Below, in pieces: positions 43,974 to 54,581 of a DNA stretch of 64,000 bases. Made by a program: the position numbers and the translations under genes. Each line of letters starts with the position of its first letter. Positions within the stretch are counted from its first letter, which is position 1. Below the pieces are notes generated by a model that was given only the letters and a program-made list of their open reading frames with translations, did no database searches and had not been told where the DNA came from. The stretch comes from Cohnella sp. OV330. GTDB taxonomy: Bacteria; Bacillota; Bacilli; Paenibacillales; Paenibacillaceae. The stretch spans positions 62,001 through 126,000 of the forward strand of contig NZ_FOKE01000015.1 in assembly GCF_900112065.1 (NCBI RefSeq), in the 5' to 3' direction.

Positions 43974-44567
43974 GTGAGCGCTGAATACGTCCTGAAGTTC
44001 GACGCCGAGAAGATCCGGGAGATGCCGATGGTCGATCTGGCCTTCCAGGTGCTTAAGGCGGCCAATACGCCGTTCTACTACCGGGATCTCATGATGGAGA
44101 TCGCCAAGCTGCGAGGATTTTCTCCCGAGCAGATTAATGAATTTATCGCGCAGGTTTATACAGAGATCAATATCGACGGGCGCTTCGCTTGCGTCGGCGG
44201 CAATGTTTGGGGACTGAAGCGCTGGTACCCGGTCGACCGCTCCGACGATCCGGTGACGGGCGGCGCGAAGCGTCCGCGCATCATCAACGACGACGACGAT
44301 CTCGACGACGAGGATCTGTACGGCGAGGACGAGGAAGAGACCTTCACCGAGGCAGAAGGAGGCTTCGATAATCTGTTCGACGAGGATCGCGAGGAGATCT
44401 TCGACGAGGGCGAAGAAGCTGGCGAGACCGACGAAGAAGTCGCGATCGACGAGGAGTCCGAGGAAGAGGAAGGCATCGAAGGCGAAGTCGACGAGGAAGA
44501 CGACGGCTTCGACGAGGATGAGGACGAGGAAGACGCGGACGAAGAGGAAGACGAAGAAGCGCGTTAA
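43974..44567 (+). CDS. rpoE: RNA polymerase delta subunit
   Basis: 197 residues. The N-terminal HARE-HTH domain (MVDLAFQVLKAANTPFYYRDLMMEIAKLRGFS, then VYTEINIDGRFACVGGNVWGLKRWYP) binds RNA polymerase. The C-terminal half, from about residue 105, is a long Asp/Glu tail that displaces nucleic acids and speeds enzyme recycling. Length and architecture are standard for Bacillales. The start is GTG with AGAGGA and GGGGA upstream. It is upstream of pyrG as in B. subtilis. Confidence 0.95.
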   Translation: MSAEYVLKFDAEKIREMPMVDLAFQVLKAANTPFYYRDLMMEIAKLRGFSPEQINEFIAQVYTEINIDGRFACVGGNVWGLKRWYPVDRSDDPVTGGAKRPRIINDDDDLDDEDLYGEDEEETFTEAEGGFDNLFDEDREEIFDEGEEAGETDEEVAIDEESEEEEGIEGEVDEEDDGFDEDEDEEDADEEEDEEAR

Positions 44568-44574
44568 TTTCGTC

Positions 44575-44605
44575 CGGAAGGGACGCCGAATCGGCGTCCC
44601 ATTCC
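44575..44605 (+). terminator. Strong hairpin after rpoE
   Basis: GGGACGCCG/CGGCGTCCC (44580-44588 with 44592-44600) plus an outer CGGAA/TTCCG, without a T run. Probably the rpoE 3' end; possibly Rho-assisted or stabilising. Confidence 0.6.
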
Positions 44606-44697
44606 GCGACCGGCTGCGGCGAGCGCGCGGCTTGGTTCGAGTCTTTCCCGAGCGTTTTAAGGCCTGATCGGCCGCGGCGGCGACGGGCTCCGAAGGC

Positions 44698-44810
44698 TTG
44701 ACACCACTGTGGTCAGCGGGTAAACTTATGCTTGGGCTTTTCAAGCAGGCATTTCAATAGCGTTATTTTTAAAAGTGCCCCCATTTAATTGGGTGTCACT
44801 TTTTTTGTTT
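44698..44810 (+). promoter_or_regulatory. pyrG promoter and CTP-responsive attenuator
   Basis: -35 TTGACA (44698-44703), 17 bases, -10 TAAACT (44721-44726). The likely transcription start gives an RNA beginning GGGC (44734-44737), as in B. subtilis pyrG. There, shortage of CTP causes repeated G addition, and the poly-G tract blocks a terminator whose 5' arm is C-rich. Here a terminator lies at 44771-44807 with CCCCC (44778-44782) in its 5' arm, then a T run. Confidence 0.78.
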
Positions 44811-44858
44811 TTTTGGAGACCATTAACATGATGCCAGGGGCACATGCGGGAGGAATGA

Positions 44859-46472
<1,614 letters not shown>

Positions 46473-46493
46473 TTATTTCAACAAAAGCATTCC

Positions 46494-46522
46494 AGCTTCG
46501 GCAAAAGCCGGAGCTTTTTTTT
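46494..46522 (+). terminator. Intrinsic terminator after pyrG
   Basis: AGCTTCGGC pairs with GCCGGAGCT across AAAA and is followed by a long T run. Confidence 0.9.
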
Positions 46523-46606
46523 GCAATTGCCAGAAGTTAGGAAGGAATTCCCGGTCGGGGCGCGAATACGGGAAGAAGGAACCAACAGGAAGAGGAGGAT
46601 CATGAA

Positions 46607-47005
46607 GTGGCCAAGAAGAGATTGCTAATTGTCGACGATCAGATCGGCATTCGGATCTTGCTGCTCGAGGTATTCAGCGTCGAAGGCTACGAGACTTTCC
46701 AGGCGGCGAACGGACGCGCGGCGCTGGAGATCGTACGCACGCATACCCCGGATCTTGTTCTGCTGGACATGAAGATTCCCGGCATGGACGGGCTTGAGAT
46801 TTTGAAAAAGATCAAGGAAATGAACCGGGACGTCAAGGTGATCATGATGACGGCGTACGGCGAGTTGGACATGATCAAGGAAGCCACCGATCTGGGCGCG
46901 CTGATGCACTTCACGAAGCCCTTCGATATCGACGAATTGCGAGTGGCCGTCAATATGCAGCTGACGGAGGGCGGGCCGTCGCCGAGGTTTGCGGCGGGCA
47001 CCTGA
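46607..47005 (+). CDS. spo0F: Sporulation initiation phosphotransferase Spo0F
   Basis: 132 residues, a single receiver domain that relays phosphate from sporulation kinases to Spo0B in the phosphorelay. Asp54 ([15 protein letters not shown]) is the phosphorylation site; the acidic pair is in LIVDDQ, the Thr in MTAYGE and the Lys in [10 protein letters not shown]. No output domain. Position between pyrG and fbaA is the classical locus. The start is GTG with GAGGAGG upstream. The C-terminus has about ten more residues than B. subtilis Spo0F. Confidence 0.94.
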   Translation: MAKKRLLIVDDQIGIRILLLEVFSVEGYETFQAANGRAALEIVRTHTPDLVLLDMKIPGMDGLEILKKIKEMNRDVKVIMMTAYGELDMIKEATDLGALMHFTKPFDIDELRVAVNMQLTEGGPSPRFAAGT

Positions 47006-47030
47006 GAATGACTGGGAATATCGGAACGGG

Positions 47031-47057
47031 AACCGCCGGAGACGACCGGCGGTTTTT
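47031..47057 (+). terminator. Intrinsic terminator after spo0F
   Basis: AACCGCCGG pairs perfectly with CCGGCGGTT (6-base loop) and is followed by TTTGTTTTT. Confidence 0.9.
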
Positions 47058-47100
47058 GTTTTTCGTGCCGCGGGGCGGGCGCTTTGCCGGACGCAGGCAT

Positions 47101-47131
47101 TTTACAATCCTTCTTTCATTTGTGATATAAT
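47101..47131 (+). promoter_or_regulatory. fbaA promoter (extended -10)
   Basis: TTTACA (47101-47106) and TATAAT (47126-47131) with a 19-base spacer, and TG one base before the -10, so an extended -10 promoter. Confidence 0.7.
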
Positions 47132-47195
47132 AACGTCGCATGCAAGTCGGGCGTAAGACAGCACACGACTTATTCAGAGCGCAGGAGGAATCACA

Positions 47196-48050
47196 ATGCC
47201 ACTCGTATCAATGAACGAATTCCTTCCCAAGGCGAAGGCGAACAAGTTCGCGGTAGGCCAATTCAACATGAACAATCTTGAATTCGCCCAAGCGATCACC
47301 GAAGCTGCCATGGAAGAAAAATCCCCCTTCATCTTCGGCGTCAGCGAAGGCGCGCTGAAGTACATGGGCATCGAGTACACGGTTGCCATCGCGGAGGCGG
47401 CAGCGAAGAAATCCGGCCTTCCGATCGCCTTGCACCTCGACCATGGCAGCACCTTCGACATCGCCATGAAGTGTATTCGCGCAGGTTTCTCCTCCGTTAT
47501 GTTCGACGGCTCGCACCACCCGTACGAAGAGAACATCAAGCTGACCAAGGAGATCGTCAAGGCTGCTCACGCGATGGGCGTTTCCGTCGAAGGCGAGCTG
47601 GGCACGATCGGCGGCGTCGAGGACGACCTGAGCGTGGACGAGGCCGACGCATCGCTGGCCAAGCCTGAAGAAGCGATCCGTTTCTACGAAGAAACCGGCG
47701 TCGACGCGCTGGCTATCGCAGTAGGCACGGCTCACGGCATGTACAAGGGCGAAGTCAAGATCCACTATGATATCATCGAAGCGGTCGTCGCCAAGATCCC
47801 TGTGCCGATCGTTCTGCACGGCGGCTCCGGCGTACCGGACGACATGATCCGCAAGGCGATCCAAGCGGGCGCCGGCAAGATCAACGTCAACACGGAAAAC
47901 CAAGTCGCTTGCACCGCGTCGATCCGCGAAGTGCTTAACAAGGACGCCAACGTCATCGACCCTCGCAAATACCTGACGCCTGCACGCAACGCGATGAAGG
48001 CCGTCGTTCAAGAGAAGATCCGTCTCTTCGGCAGCAGCAACCAAGCCTAA
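47196..48050 (+). CDS. fbaA: Class II fructose-1,6-bisphosphate aldolase
   Basis: 284 residues; splits fructose-1,6-bisphosphate in glycolysis and makes it in gluconeogenesis. Zinc-dependent: the catalytic Asp and zinc His lie in LHLDHGST, with further ligands in VEGELGTIGG, GTAHGMY and LHGGSGVP. GCAGGAGGA precedes the ATG. Order spo0F-fbaA-murA is conserved. Confidence 0.97.
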   Translation: MPLVSMNEFLPKAKANKFAVGQFNMNNLEFAQAITEAAMEEKSPFIFGVSEGALKYMGIEYTVAIAEAAAKKSGLPIALHLDHGSTFDIAMKCIRAGFSSVMFDGSHHPYEENIKLTKEIVKAAHAMGVSVEGELGTIGGVEDDLSVDEADASLAKPEEAIRFYEETGVDALAIAVGTAHGMYKGEVKIHYDIIEAVVAKIPVPIVLHGGSGVPDDMIRKAIQAGAGKINVNTENQVACTASIREVLNKDANVIDPRKYLTPARNAMKAVVQEKIRLFGSSNQA

Positions 48051-48143
48051 TCGAAGATTCGTCGCCGCAATCCGTCCCGCCGCGCCGCGGCTTGTCCGCA
48101 ACCGGAGATCCGGACGGAGGCGGCGTCTGTCTTACGTACGGAC

Positions 48144-48173
48144 AAGACGCCTCGCCGGGCGTCTTTCCTTTCC
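48144..48173 (+). terminator. Probable terminator after fbaA
   Basis: AAGACGCC (48144-48151) pairs with GGCGTCTT (48158-48165) and is followed by TCCTTTCCTT. An overlapping alternative hairpin begins at 48122. Confidence 0.7.
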
Positions 48174-48240
48174 TTCATCGAACGCGGTCGCCACGCGCCC
48201 CCGGAGTAGATGAAGCATCTACTAGGAGGACCATGCATTC

Positions 48241-49491
48241 ATGGAAAAACTGATGATACGCGGGGGACGTCCGCTTCGCGGAACGGTCTCCATCAGCGGC
48301 GCCAAGAACAGCGCGATCGCGCTGCTCCCTGCCGCCATTCTCGCCGAATCCGAAGTCAGGCTCGACAATCTGCCTCATATCAGCGACGTCGAGATTTATA
48401 AGGAATTGCTTCAGGAACTAGGCTGCCGGGTCTCTTGGCAAGAGGAGACTTTATCCATCGATCCGACCGGCATTCAATCGATCCCGATGCCCAACGGCCG
48501 GGTCAAGCTATTGAGAGCTTCTTATTACTTAATGGGCGCTTTGCTCGGACGCTTCGGCGAAGCCACCATCGGACTGCCGGGCGGCTGCAACTTCGAGCCG
48601 AGACCGATCGACCAGCACATCAAGGGCTTCGAGGCCCTGGGCGCAATCGTAACCAACGAACATGGAGCTATCCGCATCAAAGCTAACGAATTACGCGGAG
48701 CTAGAATATATATGGACGTCGTCAGCGTAGGCGCCACGATTAATATTATGCTGGCAGCGGCCAGAGCGAAGGGCTCCACGATCATCGAAAATGCCGCGAA
48801 GGAACCCGAGATCATCGACGTGGCCACGCTGCTGAACGCCATGGGCGCCAAGATCAAAGGCGCGGGCACCGAGACGATCCGCATCGAAGGCGTAGACCGC
48901 ATGCACGGCTGCAGACACTCCATCATTCCCGACCGCATTCAAGCCGGCACTTATATGATCATGGCCGCCGCGACGCGCGGCGACGTTCTCATCGACAACA
49001 TCATTCCCAAGCACATGGAAGCACTCACCGCCAAACTTCAAGAAATGGGCGTTCACGTTTACGAGATGGACGAATCCATCCGCGTCGTCGGCCAGCAAGA
49101 CTACGAAGCCGTCGACGTCAAGGCGCTCGTCTATCCGGGGTTCGCCACGGATCTTCAGTCGCCGATGACGAGCCTGCTCACCCAGACGACCGGCGTGAGC
49201 ATACTGTCCGATTTCGTGTACAGCAACCGGTTCAAGCATGTCCCCGAGCTCGCGCGGATGGGCGCTCAGATCCGCGTCGAAGGACGCTCGGCAATCGTCG
49301 AAGGCGGCAAGCTGAACGCCGCCAAGGTTCGGGCATCCGACTTGCGCGCGGGAGCTGCGCTCGTCGTGGCTGCGCTGACCGTCGAAGAAGGGGTGACGGA
49401 GATCACCGGTCTGGAATACATCGATCGCGGTTACGAGAGGCTCGAAGAGCATTTGCGCGGCCTCGGCGCGGACGTATGGCGCGAAGCTTGA
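48241..49491 (+). CDS. murA: UDP-N-acetylglucosamine 1-carboxyvinyltransferase
   Basis: 416 residues; first committed step of peptidoglycan synthesis, inhibited by fosfomycin. The Cys116 nucleophile is in [17 protein letters not shown]; Lys22-type [11 protein letters not shown] is near the start; [11 protein letters not shown] is the family loop. By position (between fbaA and rho) it corresponds to the MurAB/MurZ copy of B. subtilis. AGGAGG lies 11 bases upstream. Confidence 0.96.
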   Translation: MEKLMIRGGRPLRGTVSISGAKNSAIALLPAAILAESEVRLDNLPHISDVEIYKELLQELGCRVSWQEETLSIDPTGIQSIPMPNGRVKLLRASYYLMGALLGRFGEATIGLPGGCNFEPRPIDQHIKGFEALGAIVTNEHGAIRIKANELRGARIYMDVVSVGATINIMLAAARAKGSTIIENAAKEPEIIDVATLLNAMGAKIKGAGTETIRIEGVDRMHGCRHSIIPDRIQAGTYMIMAAATRGDVLIDNIIPKHMEALTAKLQEMGVHVYEMDESIRVVGQQDYEAVDVKALVYPGFATDLQSPMTSLLTQTTGVSILSDFVYSNRFKHVPELARMGAQIRVEGRSAIVEGGKLNAAKVRASDLRAGAALVVAALTVEEGVTEITGLEYIDRGYERLEEHLRGLGADVWREA

Positions 49492-49545
49492 GCGGCGGCA
49501 GCCGCTCCGGCGTTCCGCACATTCTAATATGAAGTGGGGATTGTA

Positions 49546-52128
49546 TTGACGGATTTTAAAATGTCCGATCTGGAAGGCCTCAGCCTGACCCAGCTATACA
49601 AGCTGGCGAAGGACCTTCAGATCGCAGGCTACAGCCAAATGATCAAAAAGGAGCTCATGATCGCCATCCTGCGCGCGCAGGCCGAACGCGGCGGACATAT
49701 GTTTCTCGAAGGCGTGCTGGAAGTATTGTCCGAAGGTTACGGTTTTCTTCGCCCGATCAACTATTTGCCCAGCGCGGAGGATATCTACATCTCCGCTTCC
49801 CAGATTCGCAAGTTCGACTTGCGTACCGGCGATCTCGTCTCCGGCAAATGCCGGACGCCCAAGGAAAACGAACGTTACTTCGGTTTGCTGCAAGTAAACC
49901 TCGTCAACGGCGAGACCCCCGAAGTCGCGCAAGAGAGACTTCACTTCCCGGCGCTGACGCCGCTTTTTCCGGATCAGAAGCTCGTACTCGAATCGACGCC
50001 TCATCGCCTGTCTACCCGCATCATGGATCTCCTGGCTCCCGTCGGACTCGGCCAACGCGGCCTCATCGTGGCTCCTCCCAAAGCAGGCAAGACGCTCCTT
50101 CTCAAAGAGATCGCCAACAGCATCTCGGCGAATCGCCCGGATATCGATCTGTTCGTGCTGCTGATCGACGAGCGGCCTGAAGAAGTCACGGATATGCAGC
50201 GTTCGGTCAAAGGCGAAGTCGTCGCCTCGACGTTCGACGAAGTGCCCGATCACCACATCAAGGTGGCGGAGCTCGTCCTCGAACGGGCGCGTCGTCTCGT
50301 GGAGCACAAGCGCGACGTCGTCATCCTGCTCGACAGCATCACGCGCCTGGCGCGCGCCTACAACCTGGTCGTGCCGCCTTCCGGCCGTACGCTCTCGGGC
50401 GGCGTCGATCCTGCGGCGTTCCATCGGCCGAAGCGCTTCTTCGGCGCCGCGCGCAACGTGGAGGAAGGCGGCAGCCTGACGATCCTGGCGACCGCGCTCG
50501 TCGAGACGGGATCCCGGATGGACGACGTCATCTACGAGGAATTCAAGGGTACCGGCAACATGGAGCTGCATCTCGACCGCAAGCTCGCCGAGCGCAGGAT
50601 TTTCCCGGCCCTCGACATCCGCCGTTCCGGCACGCGCCGCGAGGAGATGCTCCTCTCCAAGGAGGAGCTCGACAAAGTGTGGACGCTGCGCAAGAGCATG
50701 AACGATTCGATCGAGTTCGTGGATCAATTCCTGCGCAAGCTGGGCGGCACGAAGACCAACGTGGAATTCCTGGCCGTGCTGGACAACGCGGCGAACGCGC
50801 CTGGCCGCGGGCCGCTGCGTCCGGGGCAGACCGGCGGCCAGTCGTCTACGGGGACTTCCGGCAGCGTTGCATCGAACGGCTCGTCTGTGAGCGGCGGGTC
50901 CGCATCCGCGGGCACTACGTCCGGCGGCTCGTCTTCGGGCACAGGAACGGGCTACGGCTCCGGCTCCGCCGGATCGACCGGCGGTCCTCGGTATTCCGGC
51001 ACGCCGGGTTCCCGGCCGTTGTCTCAGTCGCGTCCGGGCAGCTACAACGCCGGACCGCGCGGCGGCAGCTACTCGAGCAGCCGTCCGACCTATTCGAACG
51101 GCACGTCCTCCTATGGCGGACGGCCTAACGCTTCTTCGCCGTCCGCGGGCGGCGGATCGCCTGCCTCGCAGGCGCCGTCTTCGGCGGCGGGATCCTCGGC
51201 AACGGCAGGGACCGGGGCAGGGGCTTCGCCAAGCGCAGCCACGAACGCGGGGAACGCGGCGCCGATCGCGCCTTCGGCCGCGACGAACCCGGGCGCGGGC
51301 ACGACCGCTTCGGCGGGCGGTGTTGCGCCGACGGGAGCGACGCCGCGCCCGAGCGATTCGTCCAGAACGAGCGCGACGTCTTCATCGCCGGCATCGGCGG
51401 GGGCGAGATCATCGGCGCGTCCGACTGCGTCTTCGCCAGGAGCGGCGTCTCGCGCTGCTAGGCCGGCTGGCAGCACGTCAGCCGCGCCGAGCCCGAGCCG
51501 TCAGGCAGCGGGCGGCACTACCGCAGCCATGGGGGCTGCGCAGTCCGATGCGGCGGCAGCGCCGAACGCGGCGGCTACGCCACCGGCGGTATCGCCGGCT
51601 GCAGCGACGCCGCCTGCTGTAGCGTCAACGGTAGCAGCGCCGGCAACAACGGCTTCGCCTGCGGCCAACGCAGCGGCGACAGAGTCGCCGGCAGCCGCAG
51701 CTAAGGCCGCGCCTAGCGCAACAGCGTCGGCGGCGCCGGCTGCGTCGTCGCCCGAGGCGCCGGCCGCCGCGAAGCGCACGACCGCGCGCGCTTCGTCGTC
51801 GACGCCGCGCGGCACCGCCCGCGGCAGCCGCGCCGCCTCTGCGGCGGCCGAAGACGCGCCAGCTGCGCCGGCGCCAGAGCCGACCGCGGCTCCGCAGGCC
51901 GCGGCCAAGCCCGCCGCGCCGCGCACCCGCGCGTCCGCTGGCGCCAAGACGGGCGCTCGCGCCGCTAAGGCTGCAGCGGACAGCGCCACAGGCGATTCGC
52001 CCGCGGCTTCCGCGCCGGCTGCGCCAGTCGCACCTGCGGCACCGTCCGCACCGGCGGACGCCGAAGCGCCGCCAGCCAAGGCGCCCCGCCAGCGGCGCAC
52101 GACCAAGAACAACCCGGCGAGCGAATAA
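49546..52128 (+). CDS. rho: Transcription termination factor Rho with a very long C-terminal low-complexity tail
   Basis: RNA helicase/translocase that terminates transcription. The core (residues 1-410) is complete: N-terminal helical domain ([25 protein letters not shown]), OB-fold RNA-binding domain ([15 protein letters not shown]), Walker [14 protein letters not shown] at about 176, Walker [18 protein letters not shown] near 258, and [24 protein letters not shown]. Residues about 411-860 have no known domain: first a Gly/Ser/Tyr/Arg-rich part (about 422-532, with [22 protein letters not shown]), then Ala/Pro/Ser/Thr-rich sequence, ending with Lys/Arg-rich clusters. Usual length is about 420-430. 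The start is TTG at 49546 with GTGGGGA upstream. No frameshift is evident; the tail runs open to one stop before the next gene's ribosome site. Confidence 0.9.
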   Translation: MTDFKMSDLEGLSLTQLYKLAKDLQIAGYSQMIKKELMIAILRAQAERGGHMFLEGVLEVLSEGYGFLRPINYLPSAEDIYISASQIRKFDLRTGDLVSGKCRTPKENERYFGLLQVNLVNGETPEVAQERLHFPALTPLFPDQKLVLESTPHRLSTRIMDLLAPVGLGQRGLIVAPPKAGKTLLLKEIANSISANRPDIDLFVLLIDERPEEVTDMQRSVKGEVVASTFDEVPDHHIKVAELVLERARRLVEHKRDVVILLDSITRLARAYNLVVPPSGRTLSGGVDPAAFHRPKRFFGAARNVEEGGSLTILATALVETGSRMDDVIYEEFKGTGNMELHLDRKLAERRIFPALDIRRSGTRREEMLLSKEELDKVWTLRKSMNDSIEFVDQFLRKLGGTKTNVEFLAVLDNAANAPGRGPLRPGQTGGQSSTGTSGSVASNGSSVSGGSASAGTTSGGSSSGTGTGYGSGSAGSTGGPRYSGTPGSRPLSQSRPGSYNAGPRGGSYSSSRPTYSNGTSSYGGRPNASSPSAGGGSPASQAPSSAAGSSATAGTGAGASPSAATNAGNAAPIAPSAATNPGAGTTASAGGVAPTGATPRPSDSSRTSATSSSPASAGARSSARPTASSPGAASRAARPAGSTSAAPSPSRQAAGGTTAAMGAAQSDAAAAPNAAATPPAVSPAAATPPAVASTVAAPATTASPAANAAATESPAAAAKAAPSATASAAPAASSPEAPAAAKRTTARASSSTPRGTARGSRAASAAAEDAPAAPAPEPTAAPQAAAKPAAPRTRASAGAKTGARAAKAAADSATGDSPAASAPAAPVAPAAPSAPADAEAPPAKAPRQRRTTKNNPASE

Positions 52129-52146
52129 GCCCGCCTATGCCATACA

Positions 52147-52176
52147 GGACGCGCCCGGCTTCGTCCGGGCGCGTCC
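52147..52176 (+). terminator. Strong hairpin after rho
   Basis: A perfect 12-bp stem (GGACGCGCCCGG with its complement) and 6-base loop, without a T run. It lies between the rho stop and the radical SAM gene. Possibly a 3'-end or attenuation element. Confidence 0.6.
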
Positions 52177-52200
52177 GAGTCACGAAAGGAGCTATACGCC

Positions 52201-53469
52201 ATGTACCTGGTTTACGCCGACGAGCACGGCAATGTATACGATCACGAACAACTTCATGCCGTTGCGCGGAGCGGCGACAGGCTGGTCGAGCTGCTTGAAG
52301 ACGAACTGATTCCGCTCCCCGCCGGCGCTACGCTGGTCGGCTTGCCGCACACGCGCGCGATCGGGATGAATCCGAAGACCGGCGAGATGAAGGCTTTGCC
52401 TGCGGGCAGCCAGGCGGTCGGCGCATTGCTGCCGCAGGGCTTCACGCGCTTTTATGTCCCGGGCTACACCAAGACGGACAAGACGCAGATATTCCCTCTG
52501 TTCGGCTATACGGCCGTCGTCTGGAAAGACGGCGGTTTCTACGTAGCGGCTGCGGGTACGGACGATCCCGAGCCCTGGAATCCGGACAATTGCGACCGGA
52601 AGGAGCTCGAGGTCGAAGTGGACAGGCTGCTGGCCGCTTACCCGGACAACCGCCTTTATCAGCATTTGTCCCATTGCGCGCTCGGCTACGAATGCCTCAC
52701 GGCGTCCAACACGTTCCTCCAGCGCCTCGAGGGAGCCGTGCCCGTATCGTTTTCCTGCAATGCCGGCTGCTTCGGCTGCATCTCGGAGCAGCCCGACGAC
52801 AGCGGCTTCGTGGCTCCGCAGACGCGTCTCAAGTTCAAGCCGACGACGGACGAGGTCGTCGACATCATGCTCGAGCATCTGAAAAAGCCCGACACGATCA
52901 TCAGCTTCGGCCAAGGCTGCGAGGGCGAGCCCTCGACGCAGGCCAAGACGATCATCGAGGCGATCAAACGGGTGCGCGAGCGTACGTCGAACGGCTACAT
53001 CAACATCAATACGAACGCTGGTCTCAGCGACCACCTGCGCGCCATTACCGACGCGGGGCTCGACCTGATGCGCGTCAGCACGATCAGCGCGATCGACGAG
53101 CACTACAACGCCTACTACAAGCCGCGGGGCTACACGCTCGCCAACGTCGAAAAGACGATGAAATACGCGGAGAGCCAGGGCGTCTACACCTCGATCAACT
53201 ATCTGATTTTCCCCGGCGTCACGGATCGCGAGGAAGAGATCGAGGCGATGATCGAGTTCGCGCGCCGGACCAAGCTCAAGCTCATTCAAATGCGCAACCT
53301 GAACATCGATCCCGACGCGTACTTGAACCTGATTCCCAAGGCGAAGGGCGAGATTTACGGCATGAAGACGCTGCTCGAGATTTTCCGCGAGGAGCTGCCG
53401 GACGTCGTGATCGGATCCTACACGCATATTCCGCCATCGCGGAAAAACCGGGCGATCGCCCCAGTTTAA
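52201..53469 (+). CDS. Radical SAM protein of unknown function
   Basis: 422 residues. The iron-sulphur motif is C-x3-C-x2-C (CNAGCFGCIS; Cys186, 190, 193), within a long N-terminal region and a TIM-barrel core. Recognisable stretches: FGQGCEGEPSTQAKTIIEAI (SAM-binding glycine region), INTNAGLSDHLRAITDAGLDLMRVSTIS and NYLIFPGVTDREEEIEAM. The N-terminal 150 residues do not match a family I know. GAAAGGAGC precedes the ATG. It lies 72 bases after rho, probably co-transcribed or attenuated by the hairpin. The substrate is unknown. Confidence 0.85.
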   Translation: MYLVYADEHGNVYDHEQLHAVARSGDRLVELLEDELIPLPAGATLVGLPHTRAIGMNPKTGEMKALPAGSQAVGALLPQGFTRFYVPGYTKTDKTQIFPLFGYTAVVWKDGGFYVAAAGTDDPEPWNPDNCDRKELEVEVDRLLAAYPDNRLYQHLSHCALGYECLTASNTFLQRLEGAVPVSFSCNAGCFGCISEQPDDSGFVAPQTRLKFKPTTDEVVDIMLEHLKKPDTIISFGQGCEGEPSTQAKTIIEAIKRVRERTSNGYININTNAGLSDHLRAITDAGLDLMRVSTISAIDEHYNAYYKPRGYTLANVEKTMKYAESQGVYTSINYLIFPGVTDREEEIEAMIEFARRTKLKLIQMRNLNIDPDAYLNLIPKAKGEIYGMKTLLEIFREELPDVVIGSYTHIPPSRKNRAIAPV

Positions 53470-53472
53470 ATC

Positions 53473-53516
53473 AAAGAGCAGGAGACGGACGCCGCGGCGT
53501 TCGCTTCTGCTCTTTT
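53473..53516 (+). terminator. Intrinsic terminator after the radical SAM gene
   Basis: AAAGAGCAG pairs with CTGCTCTTT across a partly paired interior and is followed by T residues. Confidence 0.8.
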
Positions 53517-53547
53517 CTCGTTTTTCTGGTCGAAGGCAGAAACTCAC

Positions 53548-53576
53548 TTGTTCTAAATGGAGTTTTCATCTATTAT
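53548..53576 (+). promoter_or_regulatory. Promoter of the RpiR gene
   Basis: TTGTTC (53548-53553), 17 bases, TATTAT (53571-53576), 46 bases before the start. Confidence 0.65.
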
Positions 53577-53622
53577 TCGAGTATAAGAAGGAATTTTTCT
53601 CTCGAACGAAGGGAGCTTCCCC

Positions 53623-54492
53623 ATGTCCAAACCGAAGGGAACGTCGGGCGGCGCGAATACGCTGCTCGTTTTGTCCAGTATCTATAATTCGCTCACGCGG
53701 ACGGAAAAGAAAATCGCCGACGTCATCCAGCTAGATCCCGAAGCGGTCGTCTATATTACGCTGACGGATTTGGCGGAGAAGGCGGGAACCGGCGAGACCT
53801 CCGTCCTGCGGCTATGCCGCAAGATCGGGTTCAAGGGCTACCAGGAGTTCAAGCTCTCCTTGGCCCAGGATCTGGTCGTGCCGGTGCGCAACGTCCATAG
53901 CGAGATCGAAGAGACCGACGACATCCGCGCGATGGCGGCCAAGATCACGGCGGAGAATACCAAAGCGATCGAGAATACGCTCAATATGCTCGATACGACG
54001 CAGATGGAGCGCGCGATCGACGCGATCGGGGCCGCGCGGAAAATTTACTTTTTCGGCGTAGGTTCGTCCGGCAATACCGCGCTCGACGCCAAATACCGCT
54101 TCATGCGGCTTGGCTACGATACCGAGGCCGTGATCGATCCGCATATGATGGCGATGACGGCCGCGCTCATGCAGGACGGAGACGTCGTCTTTGCCGTTTC
54201 GACGACGGGCAGCACGAAGGATATCGTCGATGCGGTTCGATTGGCCAAGCAAAAGTCGGTGTTCCTCATCTGCCTGACGAGCCACCTGCGGTCGCCTTTG
54301 ACCCAGTTCGCTGACGTCGTGCTGCTGTCCAAGTCGCGCGAGACGCCGCTTCAAGGCGGCGCGTTCTCCTCCAAGCTGTCGCAAATTCATGTGCTCGACA
54401 TCTTGTCGACGGCCACGGCCATCCGTTTCAAGGACAAAGCGTACGAAGCGTTGGGACGGACGTCGAAGTCCGTGCTGGATAAAATTTATTGA
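53623..54492 (+). CDS. MurR/RpiR family transcriptional regulator
   Basis: 289 residues. N-terminal HTH_6 domain (TRTEKKIADVIQLDPEAVVYITLTDLAEKAGTGETSVLRLCRKIGFKGYQEFKLSL) and C-terminal SIS sugar-phosphate isomerase domain (IYFFGVGSSGNTALDAKYRFMRLGYDTE, FAVSTTGSTKDIVDAVRLAKQK). SIS domains sense sugar phosphates; in this cluster an amino-sugar phosphate such as ManNAc-6-phosphate is plausible (inference). AAGGGAG precedes the ATG. It is the first gene of the amino-sugar cluster. Confidence 0.93.
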   Translation: MSKPKGTSGGANTLLVLSSIYNSLTRTEKKIADVIQLDPEAVVYITLTDLAEKAGTGETSVLRLCRKIGFKGYQEFKLSLAQDLVVPVRNVHSEIEETDDIRAMAAKITAENTKAIENTLNMLDTTQMERAIDAIGAARKIYFFGVGSSGNTALDAKYRFMRLGYDTEAVIDPHMMAMTAALMQDGDVVFAVSTTGSTKDIVDAVRLAKQKSVFLICLTSHLRSPLTQFADVVLLSKSRETPLQGGAFSSKLSQIHVLDILSTATAIRFKDKAYEALGRTSKSVLDKIY

Positions 54493-54556
54493 TTCGGCGT
54501 CATAGGGTCACTATAATGGAAATACACTCCTTAATAAATAATAAATTTGGAGTGTA
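54489..54556 (+). promoter_or_regulatory. Promoter and dyad before the DUF4127 gene
   Basis: TTGATT (54489-54494), 17 bases, TATAAT (54512-54517), overlapping the rpiR stop. Immediately downstream TACACTCC (54523-54530) and GGAGTGTA (54549-54556) form an inverted repeat separated by 18 AT-rich bases. A likely operator, possibly for the RpiR protein, or an RNA hairpin. Confidence 0.7.
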
Positions 54557-54581
54557 ATTCCTGAACTATAGGAGGATTCCT

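Noticed and set aside
43527-44744. 405-codon minus-strand frame rich in Phe/Val/Leu opposite rpoE
   Set aside because: It is the complement of the Asp/Glu codon tail of the delta subunit.
51501-52202. 233-codon Ala/Gly-rich frame antisense to the rho tail
   Set aside because: It mirrors the low-complexity composition of the tail; the sense frame is continuous with the Rho core and ends just before the next gene's ribosome site.
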